A stretch of DNA of 64,000 bases from Neopestalotiopsis rosae (lineage: Eukaryota > Ascomycota > Sordariomycetes > Amphisphaeriales > Sporocadaceae), in NCBI GenBank assembly GCA_023078685.1, contig JALGAS010000009.1:2604001-2668000 (forward strand). The letters run 5' to 3'. The translations under genes and the position numbers were made by a program. Below, one piece after another: positions 41,577 through 52,912 of this stretch (within the stretch, counting starts at the first letter, position 1; each line of letters opens with the position of its first letter). The notes under the pieces are model-generated. The model did no database searches. It saw only the letters and a program-made list of their open reading frames with translations, and had not been told where the DNA came from.

Positions 41577-43398
41577 ATGAAGCCAGATCCGTCGGAGGAA
41601 CTCAAGCAATACGGGCTCTCCAGAGTTGACATTTCGGATCTGTTATGCTTGAACGCAGACTTTTCTCCATTGCCAGGGTGTGATGGCCCATCTTTCGCCG
41701 ATCCCGATGACAACCCAAAACGCCAGGTCGACCGTAGATTTAAGCATGTCATTGGCGCATGTTACCGCCAGCAACGACATCATCACCATATGCTTCTCAA
41801 CAATGCCAAGCGCTATCTCGACAAGAATTTCGCCCATGGGTGGCCTCTCCTTATGTCAATGGTGCCAAGGACTAAACGAGATGCACCCTTGTGGCGGTGT
41901 TGTACCGCATTGAAAGCGCCGGATAGATCGCCCGATGCTGGTATGATTGGGGTCGTGACACATACAAGTGATGATCAAGCAGCGTTCGCGCCAGGGATGA
42001 GAGGGCATTCCCTCATCACAGGCGAAAGCGAGGACAGCGATTATCGGACCTTGCAAACCCCATTCCAGGATGGAATTGCAGACCGCCCGGAATGTAACAA
42101 GCCTACGTTGATCAGCTCATCCGAATTCTCCTACAACAGTGTACAAAGCTGTGGGCGATCAAAGCATAACTCGGGACGGATTGAGAAGCAGCAATTCAAT
42201 CGGTGTAAGACATTACGGTCCGCAAAGAGGAACCAACTGCAATCATTGAGTCAAGAAGACTTGGAACAGATCATCCAAGCATCATCTCAGCAGACGCGAA
42301 GAAGAAATCTGCCCATTCTTGCCCAAACTATCGAAGAGCAAATTGATAGGTGCTTTGAATACGATAAGTCGTACGCGCAGGCAGTGAAGGGTGAGCTACA
42401 GAGAGTTGGCAGCCTCTCATCAATGGGCCGTGACAGAGTCGCTCCTCAATGGGCTGCTGCTGGGCACTTGATGCCGTATTTCATTCCAGCCGATGACTGT
42501 CGCTCAAACTGGCCGGATCGGTGTCGATTGATAGACAATCTATACTTCAGCGGCACCGGAAACCATGGAGTCTATACGCGAGGTCAACCCACCAAACCTA
42601 TAGACCAACCATTGTCTTCTGTCGTAAAGCAGCTCTGGCTACCAGATACGAAAAAGACGTACTACGCCACGAATATTCGCACCACGAACGCAGAAGTGTA
42701 TATACCGGATTGTATCGAAAGCGCTCTAGACATCTTCAGCGATGATAAGGACGTCACCATGGTGAACATAACACCTCGAGGGGCCCTTATTGACATACAC
42801 TGGGGTAGGGGTTTTTTCATCCGCTCTAGGCGACGAAGCTGACATGGCTATAGATCGCGGCAACGTTCTCACCGCCATTGACGACGGCTGTGTGAAGCTC
42901 TGGGGTTTCTACCCCTTGAGCGACGAGAACTGTAAAGAGCTTCGCAAAGTGGATAAAACCAAAAGCCTCTTGCTTCAGCTTTCCGGACGTCTCGAAGGAG
43001 GAGAATGGGCTCTTCAGACATCCAAGGAGGCAGTATTTGCCGCAGCGGGAACCCTCCATGTTGTGGTGACACTTGAGGGAGGCTGTGTGCCAGGCAGAGT
43101 GTTTCATGCCGCCCAGGATCTCGAGACGGCTAAGATGGTGTGGCAGCTTGAGCAGTGCGAGATTTTGCCGCACACAAAGGCGGACAAGCCCGAAATGGTT
43201 TGTGACTTTCTGAAAAAGATCCATGTCGGGTTACGCGAGTTACGAAAAGCAGAAGAAGGCCCGATTCGCAAGGACCAAGCTCTGGAACTTCTATGCAGCC
43301 TGCACGAATATCTTCCTAGAGTCAAGCGTCTTCAGGTATGGGTAAATGTCCGTCGCATGGTCGGTAAGAATTGCGAGAAATGTGGGAACAAGTGGTGA
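41577..43398 (+). CDS. JmjC/cupin-like fungal protein, about 598 aa
   Basis: ATG 41577 opens 409 codons; the frame shifts at 42804 and continues to TGA 43398. The C-terminal half has the fold pattern of fungal JmjC-like proteins: DVTMVNITPRGALIDIHW, DDGCVKLWGFYPLSDENC, AVFAAAGTLHVVVTLEGG. The H of IHW and of LHV would be metal ligands; the acidic partner (H-x-D/E) falls at the frame break (HW-G-DEAD). Removing 25 nt (42805-42829, GTAGGG...CTCTAG) restores the frame exactly, but that is far below normal fungal intron size, so a frameshifting indel or assembly error is as likely. The N-terminal 400 residues are polar with no known domain. The last residues hold C-x2-C (CEKCGNKW). Whether it is a demethylase or hydroxylase cannot be said. 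Confidence 0.65.
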
Positions 43399-44064
43399 AA
43401 ACCCCGTCGTAATTCAAAGCCGATAAGAACGGATATCGAAGGCCATGCACCATTTGTCAAGCCACTCGCCTATATGTGATTATAATGTTAAAAAGCTTAA
43501 GAGACTGAGGCAGCTGCGAAGAGCAAATGCAAGCAAGGGAAAGAGTCGACCGCACCTCAGATGGTCACTTCGGCACAGGACAAGAGACTGTCGTACTGAA
43601 CAGTTCTGGGTGTTGACTGATGCTGCAAACTGAACCACAAAAAGTCCCGGGCCGGAGACCACACCTTAAAGCTTAAGTTTCGCTCACCCAGACGAAATAG
43701 TTTCTCTTCGAGCAATCGGGCTATATTTATGTATTGTGTAACTATCTGTGTTGGGTGGCAGGAACCCATGTCAATACTAGTGCACGTTAGCAGGTTCCTG
43801 ATTCCACTTAGTCAGCACAGTGTATTGACAAAACAGCACAACATATAGGCATTTGGTCTCGGGAGCGGACGTTTGCCTGATCGCGCTGCCAAGGGATCTG
43901 TTTACATGGGATCAGAAGGCACAAGAACAAGCACTGACACATTAGGATGGAACTACGAAAATGTTCGTTACAACTTTCAACGAAGTCAAGACCAATACTG
44001 CATTCAGAAACCTTCTGAAATTTAGAACACTCTCCAACCTGGATACTAAAACCGATGCAGTCCG
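43399..44064. other. Intergenic between convergent genes
   Basis: 3' flanks of the JmjC-like gene (plus) and the Hsp70-like gene (minus). Short frames only. Confidence 0.5.
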
Positions 44065-45737
44065 TCATTCTAGAGCGGCAGCTAATTTGTTGCGCTTGCT
44101 CCCATGATCTTCTTCCTCGACGGCAAGCTGTCTCCGCTTTTGGCTCCCGCCCGTGGCTCTAGTTGAGAAGAACCTCTCCCGCGTTCTCGCTGCCATGTTC
44201 TGGAAGTCACCTTCAGTGAATCGGGTCTTCCTTGTGACTTGAAGAGCCCCCGTCCCATCGGACGACGTTGCACTCAAAGCTACAGTCGAGTCGCTGTGTA
44301 CTTCGATACGAACTTCAATATTGTCTCCACGTCGGGCAGGAACGTGGAATTGGCCGAGCAGAATATTGCTAGAAGCAGTTTGGTCTTGGCCTTCGTATAG
44401 CCTGATCTCAGTATTCTCTGGGTCCCGTGCCGTAAACGTCTCTGTATAGCTAGCCGGGAGCGGGGTATTTTGGCCCAGCAGGAATGACATCAAGTCCGAT
44501 CGTTTCTTCTCCTGAATCTCAATCCCAATACTGCGACTCAATACATCAGTGACGACGATAGAGTTGCTGGAAGCGATCGCGCAGCCTTGAGCTACTACCT
44601 CGGCCGAGGGCAAACGATGACTGAGCTTGACGCCGCTGAACATCGCTGCAATCTCTTCCTCTAAAAAGGGCAAGAGACTTGACCCCCCTGCAAGTATCAG
44701 ACTCTTGAGTGTGGTTGAGTCAGACTCTTCGTTGACGATCTCCTTCAGAATCGAACGAATCTTCTCACGCAAAGGCTCGCAGGCCGCCTTGTAGGCCGTC
44801 ATGTCGAGACTGTACCGCTTACTGGCCACACGAATCTTGACAGACGTATCGCCTGATTTGATCTTTGTTTTGGCCGTTTCGCAGGCACCCCAAAGTTCGT
44901 CCATTTCAACCCCTTGCTCTATCAACTCTTTGAACTCGTTCACCATTACTTGAGTGAAATCGTAGCCTCCCAACATGTTATCTCCCCGTGTAGCCTCAAC
45001 GACAAGGGTCTTTCCTTCTTTGCTGCTGGTAAGGCTGACTCTAGAATGGTCGAAAGTGCCGCCTCCAAGGTCGGCGATGTCGTAGATGCCATCCTCGCCA
45101 GCGTTTACATCATGTAGGTAAGCAACGGCGATGGCCGTTGGTTCATTGATTAGTCGCACGACGTTCAAGCCGGCAATTCGAGCACCATCGAGAATTCCCT
45201 GTCGCTGTGGTTCTGTGAAATATGCGGGAACGCCAACAACACAATCATCCACATTGGTGCCGATTGATTCTCGCACGACTGCCTGCGCTTTTAGGAAGAG
45301 CAAAGCAATTACTTCTTCAGGGAAGATAATATGCTCGCCATATCGGCAGAAGGGTTTGCCATCTTCATCCAGCTCAAATGGAAGTTTCAATGACCTGATA
45401 TCGGACTTAAGTCTTCCGTCAGTCGTGTCGCGCCCGATTATGCGCTTTGTGCCGTGGATGAAAGCGGAGTCGTCGTCACGAATATCTGTGATCTGGTGTT
45501 GACCTATGTGCCACACGTCACCTTGAATGGTGACAGTAGAAGGGAAGATTCGCTGATTGTAACCGTGTTCAAGAGTCCGCGCAGTGCCATTTTCGAAAAT
45601 AGCAACGCAGCAATTGGTAGTGCCTAAATCTAGTCCAAACTAAACTCAATCAATGTCAGAGCCTTTGTGCGACCATTGGACGAACATACAACTTGGGGTT
45701 TGGCAACACCACCACCACCAGTTGCGATAGTAGACAT
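44065..45737 (-). CDS. Short divergent Hsp70-family protein, 539 aa
   Basis: Exons 45737-45693 and 45639-44065 on the minus strand, 53-nt intron (GTTGTA...TTTAG). The nucleotide-binding domain starts FGLDLGTTNCCVAIFENG (residues 16-33, phosphate loop 1) and has VGVPAYFTEPQRQG, LINEPTAIAVAYL, the loop 2 motif ADLGGGTFD and LILAGGSSLLPFLEEEI. A beta-sandwich substrate domain follows (FLLGQNTPLPASYTETFTAR, then VPARRGDNIEVRIEV), but the helical lid is nearly absent: the protein ends at residue 539 with a basic SKRNKLAAALE, about 100 residues short of cytosolic Hsp70 and without EEVD or an ER signal. Likely a soluble ATP-dependent chaperone-like protein of the atypical fungal type. ATG 45737 is the only start before the intron. 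Confidence 0.88.
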
Positions 45738-46378
45738 GATGTATCCGTGAAGCGTGGATCAGAGTGAGAATGGAAGACATAGGACAACGGGATGCTGTTT
45801 ATGACGGACTTTGAGAAATGAGATGTGTATGCGCGAACGCGTCCACGTGCGCGTCCGCGTTCAGCGTTGTGCAGGGGTTGCCTCGTTGTGTTGGTAATGC
45901 TTTCCTTTTCAGGCTTAGACTGGTCTGTTGTGTATTATGTTCGGCGCTTCGTCGTTTGAATGGTTTCGGCTAATCTTCGGTGACTTCCGTACCTTTAGAT
46001 GAACGCCATGGCGTTGGTCAGCGTGATTCAATACGCAGCCCGTCTTGATGCTGGAGAATGAAACCGACCGACGCACGATAAATAATCCTCGTTTCGATAA
46101 CACTCAACGGCAGCTGCTCTCACAAAACCTGCTTGTACGCACCCCCGATCAGTCCTTGCGCATCTGTGCTCCGAATCATACGTGTTTGGTATCGGAGCTT
46201 GTAGAGCGTGTTGAGGCTGGTGAAGGAGTATTTCTGGATCAAGTCCAACGAGCTCTGCATATTAAGGTTTTTTTTTTTTTTTTCTCTTGCAACAGCATTC
46301 CAGTTGAATGACAGTAATGGTCAAGATTGCTGCATTTGCCAGCCATGATTCTCGATTAGCTGGCACACCTTGAAGCTA
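45738..46378. other. Intergenic, upstream of the Hsp70-like gene
   Basis: Includes a GC-rich stretch of alternating GCG/CGT words (45832-45872) 100 bp upstream of the Hsp70 start and a T17 tract at about 46267-46283. No gene seen. Confidence 0.45.
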
Positions 46379-47140
46379 AACCAAAGTGGGATGTCAGTCT
46401 GACTGGCATCCAACTTCGGCAAATGTTCGCGTCATTGTGAAGTGCATCTCATCTAACTCCACCGCCCTAGCCCACGAGCCCAGCTAATTGCGGTTTGGCT
46501 TGCCAGATTTGAGTAACGACACCAAAATTTTATGAATATTTCTCTTGAAGGGTTAGTTATAAGAAAGCCGCCTTAGCTGGTCCAAAAAGACCCGCATGGA
46601 AAGCGATGTAACGCGATGGATTCTTACCACGACCAGTCCGATCTATGAACAGCAACAATGCTGAGAAGTTTCAGTGTACAATTTTAACGTGCTAAGCTTG
46701 GATATTTTAAGGAAGAATTTCCAAAGGTCATATGGACATTCATTACCCCAGTGTTTGTCAGCAACATAACCACGTCATGAGAACCCTCTGGCTCGCTGCC
46801 GCAAGCTCCCATTACACCCACTATAGCCCATTCTCATTCGCTGAGCGCCCAAAGATCGGAGATTTTATGGGAGAACACCAGAGGCTGCCGCAACTTGAAA
46901 ATAGAGACCTAGTATACTACAGTACCCTTGATTGATCTTATCTGTCGGTAGCACGGGCATTGGGAAAAGCTCATTGGTCAAGGATAGCGGATTGTGTGCT
47001 GGTCTGAATTCTTTAATCTCTGGCAAAACAATCTGGCAAGCCGACTCGCAATCAGCTGGGCTCATGGGCTAGGGCGGTGGAGAATGAACATTATTCTGGC
47101 CAAATTTGGATGTCAGTCTGACTGACATCCGCATTTGGCA
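46379..47140. mobile_element. MITE-like element with TIRs and terminal palindromes, TA flanks
   Basis: Left end AACCAAAGTGGGATGTCAG and the reverse complement of the right end TGCCAAATGCGGATGTCAG match; both are bordered by TA (46377-46378, 47141-47142), the target duplication of Tc1/mariner-type elements. Just inside each end is a 23-bp palindrome with 11-bp arms (46389-46411, one change; 47108-47130, perfect). A second pair of inverted blocks (CACCGCCCTAGCCCA..., about 46463-46508 and 47036-47083) lies further in. The interior has only a short frame (46732-46935) and no transposase, so it is non-autonomous. Confidence 0.75.
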
Positions 47141-47142
47141 TA

Positions 47143-48832
47143 GCTCTGAGGGACGACCAACGGATGTGACATTGTCTTTCCGCCAACCAGTCGGAGATCC
47201 TGATCAGCCCCATACTGAAGCTAGTGGCTCGGCCATTCGAAACATCGACTGCACCTCTTCCGGGATAATAAACGTTAGATCGATACTTTGTTCCACCTAC
47301 TGGCCCTCGGATCTGCTGGGTTTTTCCTCATACTATTCACGCTGGTCGTGTACACCTTAAGGAAGGATACAGCACTGGCTATGGAAGTAAACAGAAATTG
47401 GGCTTGAGTCTGGTGGTAAAATCCCGATGGGAGGTGTTGGGTCCTCGCGTGGGGCAAGTAACGATTTAACGTTATGATCTGAAAGGAGGTGTACTTGCCC
47501 CCACACGAAGCAGCGCAGTGTTTGGTAGGGATCCCACCCATGTACAGCGAGATCCCCATAACAACAGCATGCAATCGTTGCTGTGACTGCAATTGTCCGG
47601 TGTCTCGATGAGCTCGCGGAAGACTGTCGCGTCCATGAAATCTTACACACCTTCAACTGGAGTGACGGCAAACTCGCAACGCATCGTCCTTCCCTGTCTC
47701 GATAGGGCAAGGAGGGAGAAATGCCTCTCCCTTGTGTTTGCTTTGACTAAGACGCAAGACTACAACAGCAAGGCAATGCACAGTCATTGAACTTGTTGCT
47801 CGTTTTATGTGGGCCGAAAAACACCGGGCTTCACAGCACGACCCCCAGCCGTTGATGAACCTAAACATGGCACTAATGGCTGGTTGCAGGGCCTCGTCCG
47901 CACAGAGTGCCTTCCTAAGCGCCAATACATGTTTGTCTGCCTGCAAGGGTCCATGCAAAATGAGCTGATTTGTATTGGTTTCACGCTCGTTTCCCTGGAA
48001 ATAAATGCAGAACGTGAAGCCTTGGACAGAGACAAGCCTTATCGCTAGAAACGCAGGGTGAAATAGGGCAAAAGTACAGCTAGGCAACACTGCGGGCCAA
48101 TCATGCCTCCGCAGATCAGTATTGCAACCTCGTACTATATTGTATGCAACCAGCTTCTTTACCGAGCATATGAATGTCTCTCAAACCGCTTCTTGATCAC
48201 AGCTGCTTTGGATCTAGGACTGGCGACCTCCCTTCACGTCCAGAGATTTTGGGGTGCCCTCTTGCTCATATTGACACTGGCACAATGATGATTGAACCAG
48301 GCAAAAACAACGAGATGACCAAAGACGCAGCTGTCTCCAGCTGCGAATCAAAGCTCAAACAACTGCAGAAGACCTGGAAGTTGGGCGATATACAACTCCG
48401 TGAGACTTTCGAAACGGCTATCAAGGATTTCCGAGCATGTAGCGACGATCTAATCTCTCAAAGGACCGAAAACTTGATATGCAGCATAGAGTGGGCTACT
48501 ACTGTATGTGATCGTACAGTACTGCTCCAATGGTAGAAATGGACCAGGGCACAAGATGCCTTAGGTGTCTCCGGCCCACTAGTCATGACGGCCAAGATCC
48601 TTATCTTCATTTTAGGAGAGAAATAAACATAGTTGCAAAAAGGGCCGACTGATGTAATCTGTATGATACTGCTGTCACTGTCCGGAATTGGATTTACGAC
48701 TCCTTGGAAAGACATGCAAGGAAGTGGCTGATTCTGGAGCTCGACTTTCTTACTTGGACTAATGCATATGTAGTAGAAAATCACACCTCAGGACATCATT
48801 TATGGAGATAGTACATTGCCATAAACACAAAA
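47143..48832. other. Intergenic, no supportable gene
   Basis: Several frames of 60-145 codons on both strands overlap one another (47357-47710 and 47653-48090 minus; 47809-48048 and 48174-48536 plus). The plus frame at 48290-48536 (MIEPGKNNEMTKDAA... helical) is the most protein-like, but none has a recognisable domain. Confidence 0.35.
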
Positions 48833-49509
48833 ATGATCATCAGACCCCACCTATCCATCGCAATATGGACGATTTACGTCATCACAATCACCATTTCCTT
48901 GTACTTCTCGTGGAAAGCACTGGAGACAGTTAGTAACCAGTTCAGCGGCATATTTACCGCAGAGGTACAGTGAACCAACAGAGCATTTACCCGCCTTCGC
49001 AAGCTGATGACAACTAGTTTCCTGGCCTTCTGCATCGCACAGCCTCTATCGAGCATTTGAACATCGACAATCCAGGGGACATCGTCCCAGAACTGACCTC
49101 TATTCTGACAGCAGCAGAACCTATAGCCACTCAAATCGCATCCCAAGGCGGGGAAGTCGCAACAAGCGTGATCGGCCAAGCTTCTGCTCTAGTGAGCAGT
49201 GCAGTCGCCGCAGGAGAGAGTCTTGTTCACGCGGCAATCCCTCAAAACTTCTCTCTGGGCACCAAGGCCGCCTGCGTTGGGTACAGTGACAGCATGGACT
49301 GTTACACTTTACCTATCAACGAGTCCGGGTCATTGGCAACACTGCTAGTCGAACAGTCTGGATCCGAGCCGATTCTCCAAGTCCTTCAATTCTTACCCTC
49401 CGTCCAGGGCTTACCGTCACGCTGCTATTTTATGCCGAGAATGCGGGATCCGGTACGGCTCAACTCGGCCAATAACGCCCATGAACGAAGGATTGCACCA
49501 ACCTTTTGA
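48833..49509 (+). pseudogene. SUR7/PalI-like membrane protein, C-terminal part lost
   Basis: Exon 48833-48964 and exon 49018-49509 join in phase across a 53-nt intron (GTACAG...GCTGATGACAACTAG). The first exon is one membrane helix (LSIAIWTIYVITITISLYFS) after a short basic N-terminus. The second reads FPGLLHRTASIEHLNIDN, then an Ala/Ser/Val-rich helix, then FSLGTKAACVGYSDSMDCYT with LPINES; the pattern S-L-G-T-x-x-x-C-x-G-x-x...C-x-x-LP is the extracellular loop of SUR7/PalI-type claudin-like proteins. The three further TM helices expected are missing: the frame ends in a polar tail, while another frame at about 49405 reads LTVTLLFYAENAGSGTAQLG, suggesting a frameshift. Probably a truncated plasma-membrane/eisosome-type protein of 207 aa. 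Confidence 0.45.
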
Positions 49510-49591
49510 TTTTCAGTTTGCACCTCCTGCTACTTGCTTTCCCTAGCCTTTCATTCACTGCTTCCGCTAACCCACCTCTTGCAGTCGCATC

Positions 49592-52500
49592 GTGGCACCC
49601 CTCACCTCTGTTCACCGTGATTCCCGCCTAGTATGGCCCGCCATCTTTCATGTGTTCCAAGAAATGTTCGGGCTACGTCCACGCAACGACCTGCTGCAAT
49701 CCAACACTATTCTTACTGAGAGCAGCATGTTACGAAAGTCTTCAAGCTCGCGCGCGTCCGCCTCTGACTGGCTTCCATGCGTGTCATCCAAGCTTCTGAC
49801 GAAACCAATGACCAAGAACTACATCAAGCAAAATAAGCACAATGACTTGTTTCTGTCACTTGCTTGGGCGATGATCGAACAAGGCAATGCAGTCGATGCG
49901 CAAGGTCGGATGCTTGCCAAAATGTATCTTACCCTCCGCTACCATGAGGAGCTTAGGCGAGGCCTCACCGGCAAATACGCCCATGTACGCGGTGGCGATG
50001 TCATGCAGCATCTTCTTTCACACGTTGGCGAGTTCTCGTCGACAAAGCACAAATTCACAAAAGATGCCGACACAGTACTTGACGAACTAGAGGATTGGAT
50101 AACAGGAGGGGAGACTTGGGAAGAGGCTCTGCAGGCAGCAAAGACCAAAGCCGAGGAGCTAAATAGAGAGCGTCGTTTCGCTTCCACCAGGGCACCGATG
50201 CTGTTTTCGCCCGCGGGCATGTTGGCTTTGATAGTCATTGCGTACCCCGATACGAAATATACAGAGCGGATCGGACGTCTCCAAGTCTCATGGATGTTTG
50301 ATGTGCCTCGAGAGAAATTGGACGTTCAGGAAGGGTTCTGGAAGGGACTGAATCAAACCAACCTGGAACGTACCTTTGTCCGAGAAGACGTACGGAAATC
50401 AGGCGAAGAATTACTGGTTAATTACGACATACTTTTTGGCGATCAATTCCTGCAACTCGGGCAACACATCAGACCGTGTCTAAAGTCCTGGGATCCAAAT
50501 ATTACTGTCGTTGGGCTTGAGACTGAGCACACCGAAGAACAGAGCATATACTCTGACAGTCATACAGCTGTTCCCACGCCGGCGCCTGATTCGATTGATC
50601 GCGACGCTTTTTCCACCCTCCGGAAGCACCTAGATTCTCCTTGCACGAAGAGTCAGGCAGATCTGCATGTTTGGCTGGCCTGCAGACTGTCTGACAAGAG
50701 CCACATCATCGGCGGCTGGGTTAAGTATTGGGTTTATCGCATTGACAAGGCCTCTCACTATGAAGAACAACTCATTGTGCAGTCGCTCTTTCAGCAGAGC
50801 CTCAGAGTCCTGTATAATCTCTGCAACGCGACCGACGTAGCTGAGACGACGGCTGATGTTTATATGCTCTCCGACATGGACGAAGAGGAAGTCAGCCGCG
50901 ATCAATCCAATACTGCTTCAACAGATCTTCGAGACCTTTATACCATGCCGGGTTATATGGAATACGCGAATGTCAACACACAGCTCCTCCAATGTCTTGG
51001 GAGCGACACACAATCGGCTCAACTGCTGAAACGCCTCTCTGGCCATATGGCTACATATTTCAACAACGTTATCAAGAGCGAGAAGTTCTCCAAGTACATA
51101 GGCGACATTATGCTTTTCGAGAAGCTCCGAACTCAGATCTTGATTCAGAGTTTCAATCAAATCAGCCACGAATCTTGCGACCAAGGCAGTAGTCTGTCCA
51201 GTCCGTCTCCTCCGCGTGCACACCAAGAAAGAATACTGACTGAGGAGGCCATTGCCATTCTGAAGTTGACACGGTGGCAGCTACGACAACTCGTTGTGCC
51301 ACGAGAGGACTTTCGTGATGTTCTCACAGAGTGGCAACTTCAGCCCTACAGCAAGGTGTACGCGGATGGTAATACCAATATCGATTTGTCTACCGTGAAG
51401 CCAGCAAGACCTTTGCCCATCATGGTGCCACGGACGTTTTGTCGGATGAGAGCCACAGCAAAAGTCTTCTCAAGTTATTCGGAGACATTGCCCAGCCTTA
51501 TGTTGAGCGCATGAGACTCACTACTCCCACTCTGCTCACACAATCTCTCGAATCAGTGCCGTCTCTCACCGCTGCCCGATCTATGACCCCTAAAACAGTA
51601 CCAGACACAGATGGACCCACTGAAGACTTGTCTGCATCATCTCATGATAGTGCCACGCCGGCTCGATTCAACCCTCGCTCAACACCTGCACCACGGTATC
51701 CCTCAGCCGCTGCACCCAGTGGTCGCACTTCTTCGGCAACAAACTCTTCTCCAGAAGTTGGCATGCGCGGCTCTTCCATTTTTTCAAGTCCAAGTAAGAA
51801 AAGGCCGTTCGCTGGACTAGCATGGAAACCATCCAAAAAGGCTCACATCAATGATAGGCCACGCCAAGCTTCTAAGCTCAGCGATATGACCAAAGACGAG
51901 TTTTCTGAAGAGATCGAGATGTCTACACAGCGCGTCGGGAAAAAAATCACTGACGATATCATGGATACTACTGAAGATCTCATCAACCAATTCAGTGCAC
52001 ATCATGAAGCTTGGAGGGATATGCAGGCCAGGGACGCCGCAGCGCTCTTGACCTCCGTCAGTCATACAATCACGACACTCAAAGATTGTATCTCTGGTGT
52101 CGCCGAGAGCCTTAGGAAGGAGATATCAGTCATTTCAAAGGATACCAAAATGACTTTACAGATTCTGGAGGCTATGAGGGAACAGACTCTTACGTTCAAC
52201 AGTCACTTCAACGCTTCTAGCCAAGACTTGAAAACTTGGGTAAGAAATGCAGTCCAAGAAGAGTCAAAGAGGATGAACATCGCCCTCGACGCCAACTTGA
52301 AGTCAACAAAACATGACATGCTGGAAGCGATAGGCTTCATCAGAGCTCAAAAAGAGGAAGTTCCCGCCCTTGGTGACGACGGCTACCTTATCATGCACTG
52401 CACAGCCCCTCCCACTTGGGACCCTAGGGCCTACGAGGCAGAGCTGATCGGCGCGGCATACTTCTATATTGAGCTGTTGGGACGTCCAGTCGATGGCTTC

Positions 52501-52629
52501 GGCGCCGACGAGGACACACTAGACAAGACGTGCGAGAAGTTCGCCGACTTGCCCCCAGATCATATCGTATCAGCTCTAGAACAAGTCCATATGCGTAGGT
52601 ATGGTTTTCCTTTCAAGACGCAAATCTAA
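49592..52629 (+). CDS. Large unknown fungal protein, two frames likely joined by an intron
   Basis: Frame 1 (49592-51514, up to 640 codons) and frame 2 (open from before 51409 to TAA 52629) overlap; a single short intron would join them. Two fit the frame and splice rule: 51356-51408 (GTGTAC...GCAAG) or 51395-51450 (GTGAAG...GATGAG). The product would be about 995 aa. N-terminal two thirds: helical, mixed-charge, with W-rich spots (KSHIIGGWVKYWVYR) and no domain I recognise. Then a Ser/Thr/Pro linker (about 51520-51800) with a KKRPF-type basic patch, a long coiled coil (about 51880-52340) and a short globular end (DGYLIMHCTAPPTWDPRAYE). No signal peptide or TM. Possibly a nuclear or cytoskeletal scaffold. 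First ATG of frame 1 at 49592 is GC-context TCGTGG-like and uncertain; the next ATG is 49661. Confidence 0.6.
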
Positions 52630-52912
52630 CGAGGGGTAGTTATTTTCATGCCATTTCTACAGCGAGTATCCAATCAAGCTTGATAATTGATCATATATAT
52701 TGGAAGCCGACAGAGATGTGGAGTGCCTTGGCATGAGAATTTTCCCTTCATGATATAACAACTTCTCAGCAGTTAGTCCAATTGTAACCAAGTATAACTG
52801 TATAGCATTGAAAACATGTCTTCACAAGTACAACTAGTAGTAGTTCGTCGTGTCGCATACATCGCATGAAGTGTCTTTCATATTTCGTTAACTTAGCCGA
52901 ACGATCTGTTAC
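52630..52912. other. Intergenic between convergent genes
   Basis: 3' flanks only; no signal recognised. Confidence 0.4.

Noticed and set aside
49874..51226. Minus-strand frames of 90-102 codons inside the large unknown gene
   Set aside because: They are shadows of the 640-codon plus-strand frame, which has the better composition.
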